The notes under the pieces are model-generated. The model made no database searches. It was not told where the DNA came from and saw nothing but the letters and a program-made list of their open reading frames with translations. 64,000 nt of DNA, from positions 1 to 64,000 of the forward strand of contig FOUN01000001.1 of assembly GCA_900114885.1 (NCBI GenBank). The letters are read 5' to 3'. Position 1 is the first letter of the stretch; each line of letters starts with the position of its first letter. Of the stretch, positions 43,398-52,134 are shown piece after piece. This DNA is from Psychrobacillus psychrodurans. GTDB lineage: Bacteria; Bacillota; Bacilli; Bacillales_A; Planococcaceae. The position numbers were made by a program, and so were the translations under genes.

Positions 43398-44690
43398 TTA
43401 TTCCCAATGAATGCCTTCTATTTTTTCGATATCGATGGAGATAGTTTGAGTACCACTTGCAAAGAAAGCAATTCCCGTATTTTGATTGACTAAAACTAGT
43501 TTTTCTACGGGAATTGCTACACCACTTAAAATAACTTGTTTGATGGGAGAGTCTGGGGGGAGCTTGGATAGATGTCTACCTATATTTCCTTTAGCATATA
43601 ATATTTTTTCGATAGATGCTTTTACTTCAGTTAATGTGTCGTTATGTCTTACTTCAGTCTCTTTTATGTTCCCTAAGCTATCGGTTACTTTTTTAAGTTG
43701 CCGATTTTGATTATCGGATAGTTGAAGCAAAAAACCTTGCTGTCTATTAAGGCTATCTTGTAAGTAATTGTATATGTCATCCTGCTGTGTTATTTGAAGT
43801 TTGATTTCCTCAAATATTAATTCATCCATTTCCTCGGAAAGTTCCTGTTTTTCACTCAGACAGTTATTGAAATCGTTTTGTTCTTTAAACTGATTTACGA
43901 TTAAGTCAAACTGATTATTTTGAGTTTCTGACAACTCAATTAAAATTTCTTTTTGTCTGTTAAATTGTTCTTTTAATAGATTAAATATTTCTGCCTGGTG
44001 ATCAATCTTAGATAGGATGTCATTGGACAAAATGGTGTTATTGTGTATTAAATCATCTTGTTTACCGGAATATATTTTGTGCAAGAGGTTCTGTTCTTTT
44101 AAGTTTTTCGATACGATAGTAAAAAAGCGCTTTTGTTCTTCTATTACATTTTGTATTATTTCCCTTTGCGTATCAAATTGTTTTCCATGTTGGCCTAATT
44201 GAGCATTGATGTTGTCGAAAGAACTGTTTTGTTTAATGGCAAAGTTATTAAGAAAATTTCGTTGCCTATTTACACTTCCTTGTAATTTGGTTAATGCTCT
44301 CTCTAAATTTTCTGTTCGTTTATTAGTTACATCGTTAAATTCAGATTGGTTATCCAAATGTACATGGATTACTTGAAGTGTTTGCCCTACTTTTTGTAAT
44401 TGGGACTTGGATTCTTTGGAGGTTTGTGCAAAATTGAGCAGTATCTTTTTTATATTTCCATAATCATATCTATGATTATTATTTAACTTGTTAAGGATTA
44501 TGTTTTGGTCACGTATATCTTTTAAAATTGTGTTGCAGGATTGGTCCAGCTGAGAAACACAGTTCATAAGATGATTATTTACGGAAGTTTGTTTTTCTAG
44601 AAACTCTAAATGGGGATTGTTGTAAAAATGATCTTGGTTGTTATTCTTTTCCAAGGCAGCGGAAACTAAATGGACCTTCGATTCTTTCAC
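43398..44690 (-). CDS. Long coiled-coil protein with small C-terminal globular module
   Basis: 430 aa. Residues about 20-375 are almost entirely helical, polar and Gln/Asn-rich, with recurring units resembling LxxQxNxQFDxIxxxLxxQ (for example LIELSETQNNQFDLIVNQF and LLQLSDNQNRQLKKVTDSL). The last 50 residues (IKQVILSGVAIPVEKLVLV, then GIAFFASGTQTISIDIEKIEG) form a separate beta-type module similar in pattern to the neighbouring 71-aa protein. It has no signal peptide or membrane segment. Start is GTG with AAAGGAG upstream. A structural role, perhaps in the spore surface, is a guess. Confidence 0.75.
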   Translation of the reverse strand: MKESKVHLVSAALEKNNNQDHFYNNPHLEFLEKQTSVNNHLMNCVSQLDQSCNTILKDIRDQNIILNKLNNNHRYDYGNIKKILLNFAQTSKESKSQLQKVGQTLQVIHVHLDNQSEFNDVTNKRTENLERALTKLQGSVNRQRNFLNNFAIKQNSSFDNINAQLGQHGKQFDTQREIIQNVIEEQKRFFTIVSKNLKEQNLLHKIYSGKQDDLIHNNTILSNDILSKIDHQAEIFNLLKEQFNRQKEILIELSETQNNQFDLIVNQFKEQNDFNNCLSEKQELSEEMDELIFEEIKLQITQQDDIYNYLQDSLNRQQGFLLQLSDNQNRQLKKVTDSLGNIKETEVRHNDTLTEVKASIEKILYAKGNIGRHLSKLPPDSPIKQVILSGVAIPVEKLVLVNQNTGIAFFASGTQTISIDIEKIEGIHWE

Positions 44691-44805
44691 TTCTCCATAC
44701 TCCTTTTACACAGAAAGTCATTATGCCTTATTTTATGAACGTTATTGTTATTTGTGATGAATAAAGTTGTTGTTAAAATAAACATATAAAAAAGGTGGTA
44801 ATTCC

Positions 44806-45459
44806 ATGTTGTATTCAGGTATTCCAACACTATCGGTTCCTATGGTGCGAGTCATTACGGTAACTGGTAGTGGGGTGGTAGAGGTCTCACCAAACTATGT
44901 TCAACTTCAAGTAGAAGTAAGGACAGAAGGGGAAGAGGTACAACAAACACAGGCTGAAAATGCGGAAATCATGAGCCGCGTTATTCAGTCTTTGTTGGCT
45001 TTAAATATCCCGAGGGAAAATATACAAACAGCGGCTTTTAATGTTTTTCCTCAATATGATTATATAGAAGGAAAACAGTTATTTAGAGGATATGAGGTGA
45101 CGAATGCTATTACGGTTAAAATAGACGATGTTGGAAAAGCTGGTATAGTAATCGATACTGCGGTGGCGAATGGTGCCAATAGTATATCGTCAATTCAATT
45201 TGGACTAGATAATCCAGAGCTTGTTTATCAACAGGCACTTCAGCGGTCTCTACATGATGCGCAAGTTAAAGCACAAACCATTGCGCAAACGATGAAGCTC
45301 ACACTACATCCACAACCGATCTCCATTGTGGAGGAGCAACAACAAAGTGGACCAGAGCGTTATAAAACGTTTTCTATGGCTAGTTCACAGGCGGAAACAC
45401 CGATTGAGCAAGGGGAAATTTCTATAACTGCAACCGTTACTGTAAAGTACCAATATTAA
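44806..45459 (+). CDS. SIMPL-domain (DUF541) protein
   Basis: 217 aa. The SIMPL fold is recognisable from VRVITVTGSGVVEVSPNYVQ, GIPRENIQT-like LNIPRENIQTAAFNVFPQYDY, GYEVTNAITVKI and ISSIQFGLDN, with ALQRSLHDAQVKAQTIAQTM. There is no signal peptide, unlike many periplasmic members, so it is probably cytosolic. AAAGGTGG lies before the ATG. Function in the family is poorly known. Confidence 0.87.
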   Translation: MLYSGIPTLSVPMVRVITVTGSGVVEVSPNYVQLQVEVRTEGEEVQQTQAENAEIMSRVIQSLLALNIPRENIQTAAFNVFPQYDYIEGKQLFRGYEVTNAITVKIDDVGKAGIVIDTAVANGANSISSIQFGLDNPELVYQQALQRSLHDAQVKAQTIAQTMKLTLHPQPISIVEEQQQSGPERYKTFSMASSQAETPIEQGEISITATVTVKYQY

Positions 45460-45516
45460 AATAACGGACGTTTTCTTAAACTGGGCGACTGCTTTTAAAG
45501 GTCCATTAACCATAGC

Positions 45517-45560
45517 TAAAAAAATCCCTGTGTATGAAATTTATACACAGGGATAATTTT
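45517..45560. terminator. Bidirectional terminator between SIMPL and MCP genes
   Basis: ATCCCTGTGTAT pairs with ATACACAGGGAT. The minus-strand T run (seven T) lies just past the chemoreceptor stop codon. Confidence 0.88.
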
Positions 45561-45561
45561 A

Positions 45562-47211
45562 TTAAATATTAAATTTAGATACTCTTACTTGTAAATCCTC
45601 AGCAAGGTTTGCTAAAGAGACAGCCGCAGCAGATACTTCTTCCATTGATGCAAGTTGTTCTTCGGAAGCTGCAGCAACAGAAGATGAACTATCAAATGTG
45701 TCGCTTGCTACTGTAGACATATTATTAGCATGTGTTGCAACGTCTTTTACAATGTTATGAATGTTATTTGTTATGGAAGATATATCTCCAACTTGTTCTT
45801 TTACTTGCCCTACAGATGTCAGGATATCCTGGAAAGTTTCTTCTGTATGATGCGCGATTGTAAGCCCAGAATCAACTTTTTCCTTAACACCATTAATAGA
45901 TGTTACTGTTTGCTTCGTATCCTTTTCAATTTCGGTAGCAATATCGGATATGTCAGAGACCGATTTTCTAGTTTGTTCCGACAGTTTTCTAACTTCATCT
46001 GCAACTACTGCAAAGCCTTTACCTGCTTCACCAGCACGTGCAGCTTCGATTGCCGCATTTAAGGCAAGCAGGTTAGTTTGGTCGGCAATGTCCGTTATTA
46101 GTTTTAATATGTGAACAATCTCTTTAGAACGCTCATTGAGCGTAACAAGTGCTTGATCTGTTTCTAATACTGCATCATTTATTAATTTCATCTGTGCTAC
46201 AGTATCTTGAACGAATGCAGATCCTTGCATGGTTTTCTCATTTGTTGCAATCGTTATTTCCATTGTGTCTTTTGCTTTTTCTGCAATTAGAGTTATTGCA
46301 TTTGAGCTTTCTTCAGCAGAGCGAGCAGATTCTTTTGCCATATTTGTTTGGTGTTCTGCTCCTTCTGAAACCTGTTGAATTGAAGTAGAGATCAGTTCGG
46401 TACCTTTCATGGTCTCGTCTGCACTTGCCATTAACTCTTCAGCGGAAGCTGCTACTTGATTGGAGCTATCAGAGACATGGGTAATGACTTCTCTTAAATT
46501 CAGCGTCATTTGTTCAAAGGATTTCTGTAATGTAGCCACTTCATCACGGGTTTTTACCTGTACAATATCTACTGCAAGGTTTCCATTTGCAATTTCCTCA
46601 GCATTTTTGGTAATGTCGCGTATTGGTCGAACAATCCTGTTTGTAAAGAAAATCACCAATGTAATACTACCAACTAGTAAGAGGACTATTAAAATAATTG
46701 AAATGTAAATAATTCCATCAATCTTGTTTTGCAAATTACTTTGCATAATCGAATATTCAGCAGTAATATTTCGTTTTAATCGAATCACATCATTGATTAA
46801 TCCTTTGGTACGTGTGGATTGTCGTTTTATCTCTGCAAGGTTTTGCTCTGAAATTGCTTGATTGGAATAATTTAATATTTCTTCGTACTTTTTAGCTATG
46901 CTAGTATTCAGTTGTTTCTGATCGGTTGTTGTTAAGGAAGGAGTTAGCTGATCGTTTATAGATTTTGTTGATGCTAAATCTACCTCAATATCATTTTTAT
47001 TGCTTTCTGATATGTTAAGGGAATATACACTTAATGATTTTTGTAAACTTTTTGCTGAACTATTTAACTCTTCTACTTTAACTAAAGCTTCCACAATTTC
47101 TTCCGTAGAGGATTTTAACGCCGTTAGTTGAATTATGTTATAGGCGATGATGCAAGCAGATAGTAGCAAAGGAATAATTGATATCATTAATATCTTCTGT
47201 TTAAGCTTCAT
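45562..47211 (-). CDS. Methyl-accepting chemotaxis protein
   Basis: Transmembrane chemoreceptor, 549 aa. Membrane segments at about residues 7-29 and 168-192 enclose a short all-helical (4HB-like) extracellular sensor. HAMP follows at about 193-245 ([20 protein letters not shown]), then the cytoplasmic signalling rod with the conserved tip [20 protein letters not shown] and [21 protein letters not shown] for CheA/CheW. The gene starts 19 nt after the stop of a BMP-family lipoprotein on the same strand, so the two are probably cotranscribed and the lipoprotein may present ligand to this receptor. Confidence 0.93.
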   Translation of the reverse strand: MKLKQKILMISIIPLLLSACIIAYNIIQLTALKSSTEEIVEALVKVEELNSSAKSLQKSLSVYSLNISESNKNDIEVDLASTKSINDQLTPSLTTTDQKQLNTSIAKKYEEILNYSNQAISEQNLAEIKRQSTRTKGLINDVIRLKRNITAEYSIMQSNLQNKIDGIIYISIILIVLLLVGSITLVIFFTNRIVRPIRDITKNAEEIANGNLAVDIVQVKTRDEVATLQKSFEQMTLNLREVITHVSDSSNQVAASAEELMASADETMKGTELISTSIQQVSEGAEHQTNMAKESARSAEESSNAITLIAEKAKDTMEITIATNEKTMQGSAFVQDTVAQMKLINDAVLETDQALVTLNERSKEIVHILKLITDIADQTNLLALNAAIEAARAGEAGKGFAVVADEVRKLSEQTRKSVSDISDIATEIEKDTKQTVTSINGVKEKVDSGLTIAHHTEETFQDILTSVGQVKEQVGDISSITNNIHNIVKDVATHANNMSTVASDTFDSSSSVAAASEEQLASMEEVSAAAVSLANLAEDLQVRVSKFNI

Positions 47212-47230
47212 TATTCAAGTCACCTAATTT

Positions 47231-48208
47231 CTATTGTAGTATTTTAATGGAACCATTTGCGATATCTTCTTGTAGCTTAGCTAATCGATTTTGCTCAGCA
47301 GTAGATAGATTGATTACACGAATTGGTGCTATACTTACACCATTTTCTTTTATTCCTAATAATTGATCTTTTTGGGGTATTTTATTGGTTTCTACAAGTT
47401 CTTGAACAGTATTAAAAATAGCCACGTCCACTTGTTTTAGCATAGAAGAGACCACTGCTTTTTCAGCCAAATAAAACTGGTCGCTATCTACTCCAAATGA
47501 ATAAGTACCTGAGCGCTGTGATTCATTTATAACGCCTACTCCTGTAAATCCAGCAGCTGGATATATAAAGTCAGCTTTAGCTGAAATCATTTCCGCTGCA
47601 ATGCTTTCACCTAATTTATCGTTACCAAACTCACCTGCGTATTTAGACAAAATAACAGCATTCGGATTTTCAGACTTCACTCCAGCCGTAAAACCTTTTT
47701 CAAATTTATGAATGAGAGGAACATCCTCGCCTCCAACAAATCCTATGACATTACTTTTTGTTTTCATGCCAGCGATTGCTCCTAATAAGAACGATGCTTC
47801 CTCTTCTTTAAATGTTACATTATATACATTGGGTAGCTCCGATTGAGCATCTATCAGTAAAAATGATTCATCTGGATATTTTTTTGCAATAGTTTCGAGA
47901 TCCTCCTGGATGGCAAACCCTAGTCCGATTATTAAGTCGTTATCGGATTTCACTAGCTCTTCTAAGCCTTTTGCATATGTATCTGTATCATCAATTTCGC
48001 GGTAATCAAATGAAATATTTAACTCGTCACGTGCTTTTTCTAAACCTTGGAATCCTAAATCAGAGAATGATTGATCTCCAAGTCCAGCGTCGGAAAGCAT
48101 AATACCGACTTTTAGTTGATGGGATTCAGAAGTCGTGTCCTTCTCAGTGCATCCACTTATAATCAATAAAAACATGCATAATAACCCAATCACAATACTG
48201 TTTTTCAT
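47231..48208 (-). CDS. BMP-family (PnrA/Med-like) ligand-binding lipoprotein
   Basis: 325 aa, lipobox ISGC with cysteine near residue 20. The BMP fold is shown by VGIMLSDAGLGDQSFSDLGF, IIGLGFAIQEDLE, FLLGAIAGMKTKSNVIGFVG and IYPAAGFTGVGVINES, ending in an NxSTAEQNRLAKLQ tail. BMP proteins bind purine nucleosides or related ligands for ABC import, but here no permease or ATPase gene is near. The downstream chemoreceptor instead suggests a sensory role. No strong terminator separates the two genes. Confidence 0.88.
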   Translation of the reverse strand: MKNSIVIGLLCMFLLIISGCTEKDTTSESHQLKVGIMLSDAGLGDQSFSDLGFQGLEKARDELNISFDYREIDDTDTYAKGLEELVKSDNDLIIGLGFAIQEDLETIAKKYPDESFLLIDAQSELPNVYNVTFKEEEASFLLGAIAGMKTKSNVIGFVGGEDVPLIHKFEKGFTAGVKSENPNAVILSKYAGEFGNDKLGESIAAEMISAKADFIYPAAGFTGVGVINESQRSGTYSFGVDSDQFYLAEKAVVSSMLKQVDVAIFNTVQELVETNKIPQKDQLLGIKENGVSIAPIRVINLSTAEQNRLAKLQEDIANGSIKILQ

Positions 48209-48317
48209 AAAGCCACTCCTAACATAATAAATATTGTTGTACTATACTACTATCGTTTCAAACCCGAGATATTTAATAGGTTTTGTTTACATTAATAATT
48301 CAGAAATTTAGAAGGGG

Positions 48318-48348
48318 AAGAAAAAGAGGAGCCATAGTTTGGCTCCTA
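48318..48348 (-). terminator. Terminator on the minus strand upstream of the BMP gene
   Basis: AGGAGCC pairs with GGCTCCT, followed on the minus strand by CTTTTTCTT. It would stop transcription from the aldehyde dehydrogenase side. Confidence 0.65.
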
Positions 48349-48367
48349 CTTTTAAGAGATAAGGTAT

Positions 48368-48404
48368 AAAATGTTCTGTGAACACTGGATTCGTAGGGTT
48401 TTAA
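48368..48404 (-). repeat. Distal-end fragment of a type A repeat
   Basis: AAATGTTCTGTGAACACTGG and ATTCGTAGGGTTTTAAAG match the distal ends of the type A copies at 7357-7400 and 55757-55790. The body of the element is absent. Confidence 0.6.
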
Positions 48405-48618
48405 AGATAAGATTGGGCAAGCCTATCACTTAGATGGTAAGAGTATTCCAAATTTATTTAGTGAAAATATCATCTATGATTTCTATTGAATTAGAAATGC
48501 TGATATTCAATGATAAATGCGGATAGTAAAATTTCTTTGTGATAGCGTACAGTCCAACATTAATGATTTTCAAATACGCTGTAAAATAGTAAGTACCATA
48601 GACTTTAATTATGCGTTT

Positions 48619-48820
48619 ACTTCAAGCGTACATGGTTGATTGGAGCGTAGGGCGGCTCCTCGAGTAGGAACAGTGCGAGCTGAAGACCCTGGAAGGAGCG
48701 TAGAGAAAATCTTTTTTGCGACGAGCTTGCGCAGGAGCAAAGGGAGCGGCTGAAGCCGTGCCCATGGAAAGCGTCTGCCCAGAGCAGAAATCAACAATAT
48801 CTATGTTTCTGTTCTTAAAA
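48619..48820 (+). repeat. Dispersed intergenic repeat, type B, copy 4
   Basis: Contains GGTTGATTGGAGCGTAGGGC, GGAACAGTGCGAGCTGAAGA, GCGACGAGCTTGCGCAGGAG, GCCGTGCCCATGGAAAGCGT, GAAATCAAC and TTCTGTTCTTAAAA. It lacks the ATTGGTC hairpin of copies 1 and 2. The rest of the 646-nt gap 48209-48854 holds the type A fragment and a terminator. Confidence 0.85.
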
Positions 48821-48854
48821 CATTATTATTTATTACTCGAATTTATATCTTAGA

Positions 48855-50276
48855 TTATTGCTGATTCCAAACAACAAGCTTTGTCTCTGTCATTTCATGA
48901 ATTGCATATTTAACACCTTCTTTACCGGTACCGCTTTCTTTCACACCTCCGTATGGCATTTGGTCAATACGATAGGTAGGAATATCATTAATCATGACAC
49001 CTCCAACCTGTAATTCCTTTGAAGCTTTAAATGCTGTTTGTATATCATTTGTGAAAATGCCAGCCTGTAAACCAAAATCGGAATTGTTGATAGCGGAAAT
49101 GCCTTCTTGAATAGAAGAAATACGGTTAACTACAACGATTGGTGCAAAAACCTCCTGGCAAGAAACTTTAGAGGTTGAGGACACATTTGCTAAAATAGTA
49201 GGTAAGAAAACACCATTTTCTATTGTGCCACCAGAGATAATCTTAGAGCCTTGTTCGACTGCTTCTTGTACCCAGCTTAGCGCACGTGCTTGTTCGTCGG
49301 GATGAATCATAGCCGAAATATCTGTTGATTCCTCATCTGGGCTTCCAATTACGAGCTGGTTTGTTAAAGTAGAAAATTGCTCCAGAAACTCATCGTATAT
49401 TTCATCCATTACATATGTACGCTGTAAAGAGATACATACCTGACCTTGGTTAGAGAATGCACCCATTACGCATTTTGGAACAATTTTAGCTAAATCTACA
49501 TTTTTGTCTATAATTAAACCTGAGTTAGAACCAAGTTCAAGAGCTACTTTCTTCAATCCAGCTTTTTCTTGAATACCTTTTCCAACTGCTGGACTACCAG
49601 TAAATGTTATCATTTTGACTTTGTCGTTTTTGACTAATGCATCTCCAATAGTTTTTCCGCTACCCGTCACTACATTGAATACTCCTTTTGGCAGTGCTGT
49701 TTGATCGATTAACTCTGCTAAAAAGAGTGCGGAAAGGGGAGTTTGTGAGGCTGGTTTCAAAACGATTGTGTTGCCAGCAGCAATTGCAGGACCAACTTTG
49801 TGTGCTACTAAGTTTTGTGGGAAATTAAATGGTGTAATCGCCCCAATTACTCCAATTGGTTCTTCAATTGTATAGCCAAAACGGTTTGCCCCGTTTTTTG
49901 CTGCGTCCATTGGAATCATCTCTCCAGTTAATCGTTTAGCCTCCTCTGCAGCGAATTTATAGGTTTCAATCGTACGATCAATTTCACCTAATGCATATTT
50001 AATAGGTTTAGCGGCTTCTAAAGAAATGATTTCCGCAGCTTTCTGACGATTATCCATAAATAATTGCCCAATTTGTTCTAAAATGGCAGCTCTTTCGTAT
50101 GCAGTTAAAGCTGCCATTTGTTTTCTTGTTTCATACGCAATGTCAATTGCTGTTTCAACATCTTCAAGAGTAGCTTGTGGAATCTGTGCTATAGCTTCTT
50201 TTGTATGGGGAGAAAGTAGTTCTGTATATTTATTTGAAGATTTCCATTCACCATCTACGTAATAATGCTTTTTCAT
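48855..50276 (-). CDS. NAD(P)-dependent aldehyde dehydrogenase
   Basis: 473 aa. The cofactor fold is PWN-like TPFNFPQNL, then KPASQTP and FTGSPAVGKGI; the catalytic Glu lies in LELGSNSG and the nucleophilic Cys in NQGQVCISLQR. ELGSNS in place of ELGGKN is typical of the lactaldehyde/glyceraldehyde/phosphonoacetaldehyde dehydrogenase branch. Substrate is not determinable. GAAAGGATG precedes the ATG. It is a single gene between the BMP gene and the ykoJ-like gene. Confidence 0.9.
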   Translation of the reverse strand: MKKHYYVDGEWKSSNKYTELLSPHTKEAIAQIPQATLEDVETAIDIAYETRKQMAALTAYERAAILEQIGQLFMDNRQKAAEIISLEAAKPIKYALGEIDRTIETYKFAAEEAKRLTGEMIPMDAAKNGANRFGYTIEEPIGVIGAITPFNFPQNLVAHKVGPAIAAGNTIVLKPASQTPLSALFLAELIDQTALPKGVFNVVTGSGKTIGDALVKNDKVKMITFTGSPAVGKGIQEKAGLKKVALELGSNSGLIIDKNVDLAKIVPKCVMGAFSNQGQVCISLQRTYVMDEIYDEFLEQFSTLTNQLVIGSPDEESTDISAMIHPDEQARALSWVQEAVEQGSKIISGGTIENGVFLPTILANVSSTSKVSCQEVFAPIVVVNRISSIQEGISAINNSDFGLQAGIFTNDIQTAFKASKELQVGGVMINDIPTYRIDQMPYGGVKESGTGKEGVKYAIHEMTETKLVVWNQQ

Positions 50277-50406
50277 CGAATCATCCTTTCAAGATTATAC
50301 TTAGTGTGATTAGCCGATATGGATCGCAATATAGGTGAAATACCTGTTCTAACTCTACCATACCCATTAATACCAGTTCTAATATTCATATGTATTTTAG
50401 TAATCA

Positions 50407-50441
50407 AAAAAATCGCTTGATGCGTGCACATCAAGCGATTA
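50407..50441 (-). terminator. Terminator of the PepSY two-component operon
   Basis: AATCGCTTGAT pairs with ATCAAGCGATT, followed on minus by TTTTTTT. Confidence 0.88.
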
Positions 50442-50451
50442 GTATTATATT

Positions 50452-51018
50452 TTAATCGTCATAACGATCGTCGTCATCATCGTCGTCTAGCTCAGATTCG
50501 AGGATCTTCCCTGTGGTTGCATCGACTGTAAACTCTGCTTTGCCCTTGGCTGTGCGAAGCTCAATTTCATATTCAAACTGACCATCATCCGAATCTAATT
50601 TGATTTCTGAAAGTGTTCCTTTAATTTGTTTCTGAGCAATTTCAATTGCTTTAGCTTCTGTTATAAGCTTAGCATTAGTAGGCACTTGATCATCATCGTC
50701 GTCTTGGTCATCGTCATCTTCTCTTATATTTAAGACTTTTGCTGTGTAAGCTTCGACGCGTACTTCGTATTCTTTAGATTTTTCTGCATCGATATCTACA
50801 TCATAAAATGTCTTTCCGTTTCTTTGTTCCAATTCTACACTTTCAATTATTCCATCTACTTGCGTAAGTGCTACTTCTTTAGCCTTTTCCATGCCGATCA
50901 ATTTTTCGTTTTGCGATTTACTTAATTTAAGGTTGTCGTCATCTGCTAGAGCATTAATCGCAAGTCCTCCGCTAATCACAAGTGCAGCTGCTAATGAACC
51001 AATTACTATTTTTTTCAT
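50452..51018 (-). CDS. ykoJ: Secreted PepSY-domain protein, YkoJ-like
   Basis: 188 aa. Signal peptide (about 1-25, IVIGSLAAALVISGGLAINAL). Two PepSY units follow at about 40-95 (MEKAKEVALTQVDGIIESVE) and 110-175 (TEAKAIEIAQKQIKGTLSEI). Runs of aspartate lie in the linker (DDDDQDDDDDQ) and at the very C-terminus, which may bind divalent cations. It follows ykoI by about 330 nt with a terminator between, so it has probably its own promoter. PepSY proteins are thought to inhibit peptidases outside the membrane. Confidence 0.82.
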   Translation of the reverse strand: MKKIVIGSLAAALVISGGLAINALADDDNLKLSKSQNEKLIGMEKAKEVALTQVDGIIESVELEQRNGKTFYDVDIDAEKSKEYEVRVEAYTAKVLNIREDDDDQDDDDDQVPTNAKLITEAKAIEIAQKQIKGTLSEIKLDSDDGQFEYEIELRTAKGKAEFTVDATTGKILESELDDDDDDDRYDD

Positions 51019-51298
51019 TTATTTCTCCTCCTAAGTTTTGTTTGCCTTACATGTACTACTATAAACAACCTAAAAGAAAGGATGGGGAGGGGAAGGTTAA
51101 AATTTGGATAGAAAATAAATTTACACTCATAGGAAGATTGAATAAGATTTCTAATTCGTAAGTAAGGGTCAGCAAGTAAATTGATAGACCTCAGGTAAAT
51201 AAAAATGAACGCAAATAAACATCGAAACGTCACAATGAAGTGCTTCTGCACAAGCGCGTAGCGATAAAAGAGTATGGAGCAGAACAATTATTAAAAAA

Positions 51299-51335
51299 GA
51301 AAGGTTGGTAGCGGTAGTTGCCGCGACCAACCTCA
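51299..51335 (-). terminator. Hairpin terminator between ykoI- and ykoJ-like genes
   Basis: AGGTTGGTAGCGG pairs with CCGCGACCAACCT, followed on minus by TTTCTTTTTT. Confidence 0.85.
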
Positions 51336-51348
51336 TTTAGGGCTTCTT

Positions 51349-52074
51349 TTAATCCTCCCAATCTACCGATTTCACTGTACCAGTGTAAGCATCAACTTGG
51401 ACAACTGCTTCACGATCGTTTTCTCCATTTTCAATCTCAACCTCCACCAAGTAGTATGGTGTTTGACCAGAAGGGTGATGAAGTTCTACATCATCATCAG
51501 CAACGCCTTTTAAATGTTTTGCTGCAATAATGAGTGCCTCCTGCTCAGTGAGGATTGTGCTTTCTGTTGTTACTGGTTCTTCTGTTGGAGCATGAGTTGA
51601 ATCTATTATGGAACCGTTATATGGGTCTACCTTTAGCGTAATTTTCTCATTTTCCTTCAGAACAATTGCTTCGTAGTATGGGGTATCTGTATTATTTATA
51701 AAATGAATGGATTTTAACTCACCTTGTGTAGCAATTTCTTTTTTTATTTGATCCTTAGTCAGTTTATTGAAGGGAGGTGCTACCTCTTCAGTCGTCATTT
51801 GTTCTAGTGAAAGTATATCTCCTTTTTTTGTATCCATCCTAACAGTGTAAACGCCATTCTCCATTTGAATTTCAAGCTGATACTCGTTATCGGATTTCGA
51901 AGCGTGGATAATTTCACCTGGATATTTTGCTAGTGCAGTTTCTTTCAATTCCTTTTCTGTGAGAGACTTAGTAGAAAAAAGAGATAGCCAAAGCACACCG
52001 AATACTAACAAAACTACTAATATGGTTCCTCCAATTATCCAACTGGATTTATTTACCTTCATCGTATGCGTCAC
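51349..52074 (-). CDS. ykoI: Membrane-anchored PepSY-domain protein, YkoI-like
   Basis: 241 aa with one N-terminal membrane segment (about 13-33, IIGGTILVVLLVFGVLWLSL), the rest outside. PepSY-type repeats at about 40-90, 95-155 and 170-240 (LTEQEALIIAAKHLKGVADD, VQVDAYTGTVKSVDWED). The gene follows the histidine kinase by about 60 nt on the same strand. The order regulator-kinase-PepSY-PepSY matches ykoG-H-I-J of B. subtilis. A role in sensing or modulating the kinase is inferred from linkage. Confidence 0.83.
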   Translation of the reverse strand: MTHTMKVNKSSWIIGGTILVVLLVFGVLWLSLFSTKSLTEKELKETALAKYPGEIIHASKSDNEYQLEIQMENGVYTVRMDTKKGDILSLEQMTTEEVAPPFNKLTKDQIKKEIATQGELKSIHFINNTDTPYYEAIVLKENEKITLKVDPYNGSIIDSTHAPTEEPVTTESTILTEQEALIIAAKHLKGVADDDVELHHPSGQTPYYLVEVEIENGENDREAVVQVDAYTGTVKSVDWED

Positions 52075-52134
52075 CTCATGATTCTGTCTGTTGCAATAGT
52101 GTACAACTCGAAAGTTAGAATTCGGGGAGAAAAT

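Noticed and set aside
48609-48797. 62-codon minus-strand frame
   Set aside because: Entirely within the type B repeat copy 4 and without a ribosome site.
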